A stretch of 22,008 nt of DNA from an uncultured Selenomonadaceae bacterium (GTDB taxonomy: Bacteria > Bacillota > Negativicutes > Selenomonadales > Selenomonadaceae), in assembly GCA_905236785.1 (NCBI GenBank), contig CAJOQC010000080.1, forward strand, positions 1 through 22,008. The letters are read 5' to 3'. The notes beneath the pieces are model-generated. The model did not search any database and was not told the origin of the DNA. It worked only from the letters and a program-made list of their open reading frames with translations. Every line of letters starts with the position of its first letter. Position 1 is the stretch's first letter. The position numbers were made by a program, and so were the translations under genes. Shown here one piece after another: positions 1-7,669 of this stretch.

Positions 1-7
1 AGACGCA

Positions 8-45
8 AATAACTCGCCGAAATAAATCTATTTCAGCGAGTTATT
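8..45 (-). terminator. Long imperfect palindrome after the FIST kinase gene, probable terminator
   Basis: The arms AATAACTCGC (8-17) and GCGAGTTATT (36-45) pair perfectly. A C/A mismatch follows, then six more pairs (GAAATA 19-24 with TATTTC 29-34) around the 4-base loop AATC. It starts 23 bases past the stop codon of the kinase gene that ends at 69. The U-tract on the minus strand is poor (TTATTTG), so it could instead be a bidirectional terminator for a gene beyond the left edge, or a protein-binding palindrome. The structure is seen directly; the function is inferred from its position. Confidence 0.55.
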
Positions 46-68
46 CGTACACCTATATCCTACAATTT

Positions 69-3000
69 TCACATCAACAATTTTCTTATCAATTCCCAAT
101 CGGGAATACTGGCGGCACGCCGCAAATCTTCGTAACGCTCTTTAGTTTCTTCCGGCAAACTATATCCCTCTAAAGACTGAAACACGAACATCATACTGTC
201 ATAATCAAAGTTTTGGGCAAAATCTTTTATGGCGCAATAAGCCTCCGCCAAGGCCGCTTCGTCAATAAGCGGCCTGTCGTCCTCTATACGCTCTTTGGCC
301 AAAATAGGCGCAAGTTTTTTTGTGGTTGACGAATAAAGATTGATAAGCTCGTCGAATTTTTCTTTTATCGCGCCTATATCGCCGCTATTGCCCGCATTCT
401 CCAAGTATTTACTCAACTCTGAGAGCCGCTCCGCGCCGATAATACGCGAAGTGCTTTTTAAGGCGTGAACTTTGGTGGTAAAGTCCTGCCAATTTTCTGC
501 GGCGTAATATTCGGCAATTTCCTTTGCGCCTGTTTCTGCGGATTCGGCAAATACCGTGACCGCATCCAAGTATGCCTCCGCCGAGCCACAGTAACGCACC
601 CCGGCCGCCGTATCAAGCCCCGAACCAAGAAGCCATGTCGGAAGTTCCTCCTTTGGCACGGCGGGCGGCTTCTCGTCGTTTCTTACGGCAATTTTTTCCG
701 GCGGAAGATATTTTAGCATCATATCCTCAAGCTGATGCCCGTCGATAGGTTTTGTCAGATAATCCTTAAAGCCCAGGCGAATATATTCTTCCCGCGCTCC
801 CGACACGGCGTTGGCCGTAAGAGAAATTGTTGGCGTGTCGAGGTTTAAGTTGCCGTTTAGCTTTTTCATCGCCTTAAAAGTTTCAACCCCGTCCAGTCCG
901 GGCATACGATGATCGAGAAAAATCATGTCGTATTTTTTTTCCTTCACCGCTTCAAGGCACTCATAGCCGCTTTTTGCCGTGTCGATTTGCACTTTTGTCT
1001 GCTTTAATAAACTCTTCACCACGGTTAAATTCATAACCGTATCGTCAACCACTAAAATATGCGCGTCGGGGGCGATAAACTCCTCGCTGTACTCCTTTCG
1101 TTCGGCGAAAGAACGACGATAGGCTTCGTCAAAATCGCCCATGGGCGACCAGTCAATCACCCGTTGCTCAAGGGAGAAGGAAAAAGTCGAACCTTTGCCG
1201 TAAACGCTTTTTACTTGAAGCTCCGAATCCATGAGGTTCAGCAACTGCTTGGTGATGTTCATGCCAAGCCCCGTGCCTTCAATGGTGCGGTTGCGCTTTT
1301 CTTCTATCCGAGTAAAAGCGGAGAAAAGTTTTTGTAAATCCTCTTCCTTTATGCCAATGCCGGAATCGCTGACGCTTATATTTAGATAAACGGTATCTTT
1401 GTCCTTCTTCTCGTACTCGATGCCAAGGGCAACAAAGCCACGCTCCGTGTATTTTACGGCGTTGGTTAAAATATTCGTCACTACCTGTTTTATACGAATT
1501 TCGTCGCCGTAAAGGACGCTCGGCAAGTCGGGGGGATTTTTCACCGCGAAGCAAAGCCCCTTCTTTTCGGCGCGGTTTTGAATCATGTTCACCAAATCGT
1601 TTATGACCGAGCTTAAGGAATATTCAACGGGTATTATGTCAAGTTTGCCGGATTCAATCTTCGAGAAATCAAGAATGTCGTTAATCAGCCCCAAAAGGTT
1701 GCTGCCCGCCATGCGAATGTTCTCCGCGTATTCTAAAATCGTTTCCTCTTTGCCTTCGCGCAAAATCATCTCGTCCATGCCCAGTATGGCGTTTATGGGC
1801 GTGCGAATTTCATGGCTCATGTTGGAGAGAAACTGCGACTTTGCCTCGTTTGCCGCCCGCGCCACCTCCGCCATGTCCTTTAACTCGCGGTTAGACTCGC
1901 TAAGTTCCTTGGCCGTGGCATCCAAAAAAGTCGCCAAACGGGTGACAATGGGAATAGTCTTGCAGGAATGAACCGGCTCTTCATGGGTAAACTCCGCAAC
2001 ATCCGCAGAGCCGCCTTCGCGCATACCGACGGCGATAAGCGAGCTGTTTAACACGCCACCTTTGCCATGGAAGCGAAAAACCTCCCCCGGGCCGTGGCTT
2101 ACGCATACATTTGTGTCAATTTGCCGATAAGGCTCTATTTCAAGTTCCGCATCTTCGGCTAAAAACATCGCTCGATTTGGGCAAATGATAAGAATAAGAA
2201 ACTCCGGCCGAAAAGCGCACATACGCTGCGCCGAATTTTGCGCATTGTGAAACAAATCGTCTGGGTTGGCGTAGGCAAGGCGGAACTTTTCGCCTTTATG
2301 AACATCCCCGGTGAAATACAAGCAGCCGCGATTGTCAAAAATCGGCGGCGTCCGTGCAATAGCGCAACCGTCACGTTCAAAAACCATGGGAAAATCGCAA
2401 ATATTCGCCAAAAAACGTTCGTCGGGCAAAACATTCAGATATTTGTGAAAAATATCCGTGGCGGTAATATTGTCAATGGTGGCTACGCAAACATTCCCAA
2501 CGGTTTCCGTAACAGTCATCTCTTTGCCGATTGGCTTCCATCCCAAAAGATAGTCAGCTTTTATCTGCAATTCTTCGCCGGAAAAAACCGCCATGGCAAC
2601 GCCGGAACGGTGAAATCCATCCGCCAACACGAAACATTCGATGGGCAGTTTTTTGGTGAATATCACGTTTATATTTTCTTGATCGAAAAAAGCATCCACA
2701 TTTTCGATAAGTTTTTGATTATGATTCATGCCCGCCAATGAACCGAAAAAGCAAATATTGTCGTTGTTTTCCGATACGCTCATGACAAAAGGCGCAAGGT
2801 CGAGGTTAAGCACCACGCAAAACATTTCGACGGCCTTGGCATTTTCGATTTTTCCTATTCTTTCGCCAAACTCGCGCCCCGCCGCCGCATATTCCTTGGG
2901 GTCGGCGGCGCAATGCATAACGGTTACGGATGAATTTTCAAAACAGCAAACGCTTAACAAAACATAAGCGTCGTCCTTGGTTTCGGGGTATGTCATGGTT

Positions 3001-3230
3001 AAAGACATACCCGCAACCGCCGCTTTGGGCAAAGTTTCACGCACCCTGTTATATATCTTTTCCCCGTCCGCTACGGAAATTTGCAAAAAGAGTATCTTGA
3101 CGTAAACGCCTCGCGCCTCTTCGTAGGCTTCGCTTTGCCGAACCTTGTGAAGAACCTCATTTAGCTGTTGCCATACCGACGCGCCATCCCCTGCCGATGC
3201 CCAGGATATTTTATATGTTTCAGAAATCAT
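69..3230 (-). CDS. FIST-domain hybrid histidine kinase (FIST-HisKA-HATPase-REC-HPt), 1053 aa
   Basis: Predicted cytosolic sensor kinase that autophosphorylates and relays phosphate internally from His to Asp to His. Residues about 20-415 look like FIST N and C domains, a family proposed to bind small ligands; there is no signal peptide or membrane segment. HisKA follows with H473 in SHEIRTPIN, then HATPase_c (N-box NILTNAVKYTE, G-box DSGIGI, GTGLGMNI), a receiver with D773 in FLDHRMP, and an HPt domain with H922 in KVHALKS. A tail of about 95 residues beyond the HPt is shared with the neighbouring kinase. I chose ATG at 3230 because AAGGAG lies 8 bases upstream and a TATAAT box lies upstream of that. 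The frame stays open to a GTG at 3302, but that start would lie inside the -35 region and lacks a ribosome site. No output domain is present, so the downstream response regulator is elsewhere. Ligand unknown. Confidence 0.9.
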   Translation of the reverse strand: MISETYKISWASAGDGASVWQQLNEVLHKVRQSEAYEEARGVYVKILFLQISVADGEKIYNRVRETLPKAAVAGMSLTMTYPETKDDAYVLLSVCCFENSSVTVMHCAADPKEYAAAGREFGERIGKIENAKAVEMFCVVLNLDLAPFVMSVSENNDNICFFGSLAGMNHNQKLIENVDAFFDQENINVIFTKKLPIECFVLADGFHRSGVAMAVFSGEELQIKADYLLGWKPIGKEMTVTETVGNVCVATIDNITATDIFHKYLNVLPDERFLANICDFPMVFERDGCAIARTPPIFDNRGCLYFTGDVHKGEKFRLAYANPDDLFHNAQNSAQRMCAFRPEFLILIICPNRAMFLAEDAELEIEPYRQIDTNVCVSHGPGEVFRFHGKGGVLNSSLIAVGMREGGSADVAEFTHEEPVHSCKTIPIVTRLATFLDATAKELSESNRELKDMAEVARAANEAKSQFLSNMSHEIRTPINAILGMDEMILREGKEETILEYAENIRMAGSNLLGLINDILDFSKIESGKLDIIPVEYSLSSVINDLVNMIQNRAEKKGLCFAVKNPPDLPSVLYGDEIRIKQVVTNILTNAVKYTERGFVALGIEYEKKDKDTVYLNISVSDSGIGIKEEDLQKLFSAFTRIEEKRNRTIEGTGLGMNITKQLLNLMDSELQVKSVYGKGSTFSFSLEQRVIDWSPMGDFDEAYRRSFAERKEYSEEFIAPDAHILVVDDTVMNLTVVKSLLKQTKVQIDTAKSGYECLEAVKEKKYDMIFLDHRMPGLDGVETFKAMKKLNGNLNLDTPTISLTANAVSGAREEYIRLGFKDYLTKPIDGHQLEDMMLKYLPPEKIAVRNDEKPPAVPKEELPTWLLGSGLDTAAGVRYCGSAEAYLDAVTVFAESAETGAKEIAEYYAAENWQDFTTKVHALKSTSRIIGAERLSELSKYLENAGNSGDIGAIKEKFDELINLYSSTTKKLAPILAKERIEDDRPLIDEAALAEAYCAIKDFAQNFDYDSMMFVFQSLEGYSLPEETKERYEDLRRAASIPDWELIRKLLM

Positions 3231-3272
3231 GCGAATGTCTCCTTCGGTTATCGGGGAAATACTACATTTTGC

Positions 3273-3302
3273 ATTATACCGTAAATTGCCGATAATTGCC
3301 AC
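3273..3302 (-). promoter_or_regulatory. Sigma-A-type promoter of the FIST kinase gene with a 10-bp-spaced direct repeat
   Basis: On the minus strand a perfect TATAAT (3273-3278) is preceded, 18 bases away, by GTGGCA (3297-3302), which matches 4 of 6 bases of TTGACA. Two copies of GGCAATT (3294-3300 and 3284-3290), exactly 10 bp apart, fill the -35 and spacer region. That is one helical turn, as expected for a dimeric regulator on one DNA face. The predicted transcript start, near 3266, leaves a leader of about 36 bases before the ATG at 3230. The boxes are seen; activity is inferred. Confidence 0.6.
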
Positions 3303-3317
3303 GAAAAATATTTTCCG

Positions 3318-6077
3318 TCAATTTTTGTCCTTCAACAATTCGCCGACTTGTGTCCAGTCCAAACTGTCGGCGGCCGCCCGCACCTTGCCGAAAAGTTCGG
3401 CTTCAGCTTCGGGCAAACGATATTCTTCGAGAGCATCAAAAACATAAAGCAAGGAATCATAATCAAAGGTGGCGGCAATTTCCCGCATGGAGCAAAATGC
3501 CTCGCGAAGTCTATCCTCGTCTATAAGAGGCTTTGGGGAATTTTCGTTCCGTACCCTCGCAAGGGGCTTTAATTTTTCGCCGCAGGAACGGCATAAATCA
3601 ACAATCGTCGAATGATTTTTCGTAACTTTGTCAAAATCGCCCGCTTTGCCCGCCGTTTCCGACTGCAACGCCAGAGCGGAGAGCTTGTTCGCGCCTATTA
3701 TCTTCGCCGTTGACTTTAGTGCGTGTACCTTCGTTATGTAATGTTTCCAATCCGAGGCGGCCAAACATTCGTCAAGCTCCTTTGCCACGGAGGCGGCCGA
3801 CTCGGCAAACAGTTTCAGTGTATTCATATAATCCGCCATGCCGCCGCAATGTTCTATTCCCGCCTTAACGTCAATATCCTTTATCTGCCGAAGCCATTCG
3901 GGGGCTTTGTCGTATTCGGTTTTTTTTGCTTCCTCTTTTGTTTTTATGACTTTATCTTGGGGCAAATATTTGACGATAAGATTTTCCAGCCGACGGCTGT
4001 CAACGGGCTTTGTTATGTAGTCGTCAAAGCCTGCCGCGATGTATTGCTCCCGCGCCCCGGATACGGCGTTGGCGGTCAGGGAAATGACGGGGGTGGTTTC
4101 GTTTATGTTGTGGCGGCGTTTTTTCATTTCCTGTAGGGTTTCGATGCCGTCCATTTCGGGCATCATGTGATCGAGAAAAATTATGTCGTATTTTTTCGCC
4201 GCCGTTTTTTTAAGACACTCCATGCCGCTTTCGGCGGTGTCGATGTTCATTTTGGTTTTCTTCAGCAAGCCCTTTACCACCGTTAAATTCATGGCGGTGT
4301 CGTCAACCACCAAAATATCGGCGTTAGGCGCGGTGAAGGACTCGCGATATGTTGCGTCTGTTTCGGGGGAATGTTTGTATGCTTCGTAAAAATCCCCCAC
4401 GGGTTCAAAGTTCTTTACCTTTTGCAAAATCTTAAAACCAAAAATCGAACCCTGGCCGTATATGCTTTTTACTCTAAGCTCAGAACCCATCATGCCCAAA
4501 AGCTGTTTGGTGATATTAAGCCCCAACCCTGTGCCTTCAATGCTTCGGTTGCGTTTTTCCTCGATACGTTCAAAAACGCCGCACAGTTTCTTTATGTCGC
4601 TTTTCTTTATGCCGATACCCGTATCGCGGACGCGAACGCAAAGATAAATATGCCCGTCGTCGGCGGCGTGAAAGTCCACGGTTAAGGTCACGCCGCCCTT
4701 TTCGGTATATTTCACCGCATTGGTTAATATATTGGTGATAATTTGCTTGATACGTATTTCGTCGCCGCAAAGAACCGAAGGGATTTGGTCGTTTACTTTC
4801 ACGTTAAAGGCCAGCCCTTTGTCCTTCGCTCGTTTTTCCGTCATGTGAACAATATCGTTCAGCATGGAGCTTAGATGATAATCAACGGGCATGATTTTCA
4901 TTTTGCCCGCCTCGATTTTTGACAAATCAAGTATTTCGTTGACGAGCATTAACAAACTTTTGGCCGCGTGTTGCAAATTTACGGCGTATTCGCGAAGGGC
5001 GGCATCCTTTGCCTCCCGCAAAATCATCTCGTTCATGCCCATTATGGCGTTAATGGGCGTTCGTATTTCATGGGACATATTTGCCAAAAAACTGCTTTTG
5101 GCTTTGTTGGCCATGTCCGCCACGGATTTTTCATGTTCAAAGTAATGGGCTTGCCGCATCATCATCATGTAACGCACGGCAAAAAACTGCAACACCAATA
5201 TGCTGAAAATTAAAATCTTCATCAAGGTGTAAATGTAATTTATGCCCACAACCACGTCGTCCCATTCGACGTAGCCCGACAAAACCAAACAGTCCCGCTC
5301 CGAAACATAGGTGCTGTAAAAGAAAAAGGCATCAACATTGTTTTCGTCAAAAACAGTGCTTACCTTGCCGGAAAGCAAAGTGGTGTACTGCATATTTTCC
5401 CATGTTCCGTAAAAATTATCCGTCACTTCATAGGTGTCGGGTTTGGGGTACTCATTTAATGCCAACTCGGGGTAAAGCCCCTCCGAGAGCATCACCCCGT
5501 CCTTAAAATGTCGTGAAAGGACAAGAGTCCCCTTGCCGTTATATATTATTGCCTTGTAAAAAATTTTTACGGCCTCGTCATTAAACAACTCGTAAAAAAC
5601 GCAAGGTTCGCCGTCAACATTGACCGGAACGACAAACAACAACCCGTAGCCTTTCACATAATCAATGGCTTGGCTGCCGGCAAAAGCCGACAATGTCGAA
5701 GAAAAAACGTTTTCCGGCAAAGGATCCCCCACCACAACGGAGGCATCCCGTCGCAGGATGCCGCGAATACGTCCGTCCTTTGTGCCGAAGGTGTCCACAT
5801 CAATAACCGATTGGGGCGTGAGTTTGTTTTCTTCCAACAAATCCGCCCGTGTTTGAAGTTCGTCCAATTTGTGCTGAAAACGTTCCTGCAAGGTGTAGGC
5901 GATGCTTTGGCACTGTTGCGCGACGGATTCGCCTATGGATTCTATCAATACTTCGTCAACTTTGTTGTAAACCGCGTAGCCCACAACACAGATAACCAAC
6001 GCCGACGCAACAAATTCAACGGTTGCCCGAAGGACGAATTTATTAAACGACTGTTTTATTAAGTCTATGTATTTCAT
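3318..6077 (-). CDS. Membrane-bound hybrid histidine kinase (sensor-HisKA-HATPase-REC-HPt), 919 aa
   Basis: Transmembrane sensor kinase with an internal phosphorelay. TM1 is at about residues 20-38 and TM2 at about 284-303. Between them is an extracytoplasmic domain of about 245 residues, shaped like a Cache-type sensor, though I cannot assign it firmly. Then come HisKA (H336 in SHEIRTPIN), HATPase_c (NILTNAVKYTE, RDTGIGI, GTGLGLNI), a receiver (D636 in FLDHMMP) and HPt (H785 in KVHALKS), followed by the same C-terminal tail as the next kinase. ATG at 6077 is chosen because GAGGTG lies 9 bases upstream; the longer frame starts with a GTG inside that ribosome site. The gene begins 39 bases after the methyltransferase reading frame ends, with no obvious promoter, so it is probably cotranscribed. 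It is a clear paralog of the FIST kinase from HisKA onward. Ligand and output partner unknown. Confidence 0.9.
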   Translation of the reverse strand: MKYIDLIKQSFNKFVLRATVEFVASALVICVVGYAVYNKVDEVLIESIGESVAQQCQSIAYTLQERFQHKLDELQTRADLLEENKLTPQSVIDVDTFGTKDGRIRGILRRDASVVVGDPLPENVFSSTLSAFAGSQAIDYVKGYGLLFVVPVNVDGEPCVFYELFNDEAVKIFYKAIIYNGKGTLVLSRHFKDGVMLSEGLYPELALNEYPKPDTYEVTDNFYGTWENMQYTTLLSGKVSTVFDENNVDAFFFYSTYVSERDCLVLSGYVEWDDVVVGINYIYTLMKILIFSILVLQFFAVRYMMMMRQAHYFEHEKSVADMANKAKSSFLANMSHEIRTPINAIMGMNEMILREAKDAALREYAVNLQHAAKSLLMLVNEILDLSKIEAGKMKIMPVDYHLSSMLNDIVHMTEKRAKDKGLAFNVKVNDQIPSVLCGDEIRIKQIITNILTNAVKYTEKGGVTLTVDFHAADDGHIYLCVRVRDTGIGIKKSDIKKLCGVFERIEEKRNRSIEGTGLGLNITKQLLGMMGSELRVKSIYGQGSIFGFKILQKVKNFEPVGDFYEAYKHSPETDATYRESFTAPNADILVVDDTAMNLTVVKGLLKKTKMNIDTAESGMECLKKTAAKKYDIIFLDHMMPEMDGIETLQEMKKRRHNINETTPVISLTANAVSGAREQYIAAGFDDYITKPVDSRRLENLIVKYLPQDKVIKTKEEAKKTEYDKAPEWLRQIKDIDVKAGIEHCGGMADYMNTLKLFAESAASVAKELDECLAASDWKHYITKVHALKSTAKIIGANKLSALALQSETAGKAGDFDKVTKNHSTIVDLCRSCGEKLKPLARVRNENSPKPLIDEDRLREAFCSMREIAATFDYDSLLYVFDALEEYRLPEAEAELFGKVRAAADSLDWTQVGELLKDKN

Positions 6078-6116
6078 AGGCGAATACACCTCGCGGTTTT
6101 CGTGACTTCCAGAAGA

Positions 6117-7150
6117 TTACAGTATCATCAGTGCCTTAAATATCGGTACGCGTTTGCCGAGGAAATTTTCGGCAAGATTTTTTAGCTCCTTTAGGTTTTC
6201 TTCGGCACTTTCAATAGTCCCTTCCCTGTTGGCCAACTTTTGCCCTTGGCTTGACAACACGCTCCACGCCTCCTGCGCCAATTCTTCGGCGTTGGCTTTC
6301 GGTTTTTTCTTAAAATATGCAAGATAGATTTGGTCAATGCGGTTTACGCCGATACCGCCGCCCAAGAGCGGCGACGCCAGGGACACTATTTCGCCGCCCA
6401 GACGTGATTTTTGCAGTATGCAGTCGTTTAATCTGTCGCAACGGGGTTTTACTTTTTCCGCTGTTTTTTCGTCTTGGCAGGGCATGGCGTGGCCTATGTG
6501 AACAAAGAGCAAAACAGTCTGTTCGATAAGCGCGGTGGGGATATTGGGCAAGCGAGCCGCCAAGGCCGTCAAATCCTTTGGGCGATAGTTGTCTTCGGCC
6601 AAATATTCGGCAAGGGGTTTATACACCTGTTCGTTCATTGTTATCTTGCCGCCGGTTATGTTGTTGGCAAATTCCCCGGATATTTCGTTTGCCGTCAAAA
6701 GGGCGTAACGAGTTTTTAATATCTTCTCCGCCCGCTCTCTCGGATTTATCGGCCGCAGACCGCGCAAATAAAATTCCTTGCGGAATTGACGGGTGATGAA
6801 ATAATCCCGCACTTGTTCCTTGGCAATGGGATTTTTAATTGTGTTCAGGAATTTTATCCCGTCGGGCAACAAACAAAGTTCGTCAAATCCGTCCAAAATT
6901 TCCGTTGAACAGGCAAATTCCAATTTGGCGGCGGCAAGTTCGTCGGCAACATCGGCAAAATACATCAAGTCCCAGTTGTCGTTAAAGTATTCATGCGCCA
7001 GATAGTTGTGATTATTATCCATGAGCTGTTCAAACATTTCTTTAAGACGCGGCACGCGACGAAGATAAAGAGGTTCTGCTGCCAAAAGTTTGCGGATAAA
7101 TTCTATCGCGCCGCCCACCTTCGTTTCCACATCGTTCCCATACCCCCCCC
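6117..7150 (-). pseudogene. Methyltransferase, C-terminal part (regulatory domain), out of frame with its N-terminal part
   Basis: This segment continues the methyltransferase whose first part lies at 7103-7666, but in another frame. It encodes about 341 residues after the G run, including a stretch resembling the methyltransferase regulatory domain (MethyTransf_Reg, PF10119): FADVADELAAAKLEFACS, then a region with RDYFITRQFRKEFYLRG. Such proteins usually have an N-terminal SAM-binding domain followed by this domain, about 500-530 residues in all. Joining the parts across the G tract would give about 515 residues. The frame is open back to a TTG at 7202, but no ribosome site precedes it and the residues upstream of the tract read like out-of-frame translation. 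Independent initiation is therefore unlikely. As written, the C-terminal part is made only by frameshifting or transcript slippage. Confidence 0.8.
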
Positions 7151-7666
7151 GTATGTGCGATAGAGAGCGAGCAACTCTCGAAGAACGCTCATGGGCGCCC
7201 AACCGGGCAAGCAGTTATAACTGTTGTAAACAACGCCGCCGGGTTTTAGGAATTTGCGGATAATTTCTACAATATGCTTGCGGTTTTCCTCACTTATCCA
7301 TGACCAAATGCCGTGGAAGGAAACAGAATCAAATTTTGGCAAATCCCGCTGCAAAAGTTCGTCAAAACTGTCGTCAAAAAAGAAGGCTTTATCGTTCCCG
7401 GTAGCCGCCCGCAATTCTTCCGCTCCTGCGGCGTGTGCCGGGTTAAAATCCGTGCCGTAGTATTCGGCATCGTTGCTCGCCGCATGGATATTGAGGGACA
7501 CTCCCTGCCCATAGCCAAGTTCCAAATGACGCTCGTCCTTCGACGGCGGCAGGGCGGCAAGGCCGCGAGCGTTTAGGATAAATCGCATATACACGGGGTT
7601 AAGCTCGCGAAAATAGCCGAAATTATAGGACGAACCCGTAAAATATCCTTCATTCCATTCGTTCAT
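7103..7666 (-). CDS. Class I SAM-dependent methyltransferase, N-terminal part (frameshifted, 187 aa as written)
   Basis: The first part of a two-domain methyltransferase. Residues 47-55 carry the SAM-binding motif I (LELGYGQG), followed by YYGTDFNPAHAAGA, FDDSF, HGIWSWIS and the post-motif stretch KPGGVVYNSYNCLPGW, typical of the group with a C-terminal regulatory domain. The substrate is unknown; some relatives are annotated as protein lysine methyltransferases. The reading frame runs into a G8 run after RTY (residue 172), then ends 13 codons later in a sequence unlike the family (MWKRRWAAR). With G7 it would continue as YGGYGNDVETKVGG into the regulatory domain. The start is ATG 7666, three bases after the aminotransferase stop, with a modest purine-rich site, so translational coupling is likely. 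It could be a true frameshift mutation, a phase-variable gene, or an assembly error in the homopolymer. Confidence 0.8.
   Translation of the reverse strand: MNEWNEGYFTGSSYNFGYFRELNPVYMRFILNARGLAALPPSKDERHLELGYGQGVSLNIHAASNDAEYYGTDFNPAHAAGAEELRAATGNDKAFFFDDSFDELLQRDLPKFDSVSFHGIWSWISEENRKHIVEIIRKFLKPGGVVYNSYNCLPGWAPMSVLRELLALYRTYGGGMGTMWKRRWAAR
7143..7150 (-). repeat. G8 homopolymer at the frameshift site (C8 on the + strand)
   Basis: Eight consecutive C on the + strand are eight G in the coding strand, exactly where the methyltransferase switches frame. Removing one G restores a single frame of about 515 codons. Tracts like this are known slippage sites in phase-variable genes and are also common indel sites in sequencing, so both readings stay open. 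Confidence 0.9.
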
Positions 7667-7669
7667 AGA

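Noticed and set aside
3231..3302. An upstream GTG start that would add 24 residues to the FIST kinase
   Set aside because: It has no ribosome site and falls within the -35 region of a good promoter, whereas the ATG at 3230 has AAGGAG 8 bases upstream.
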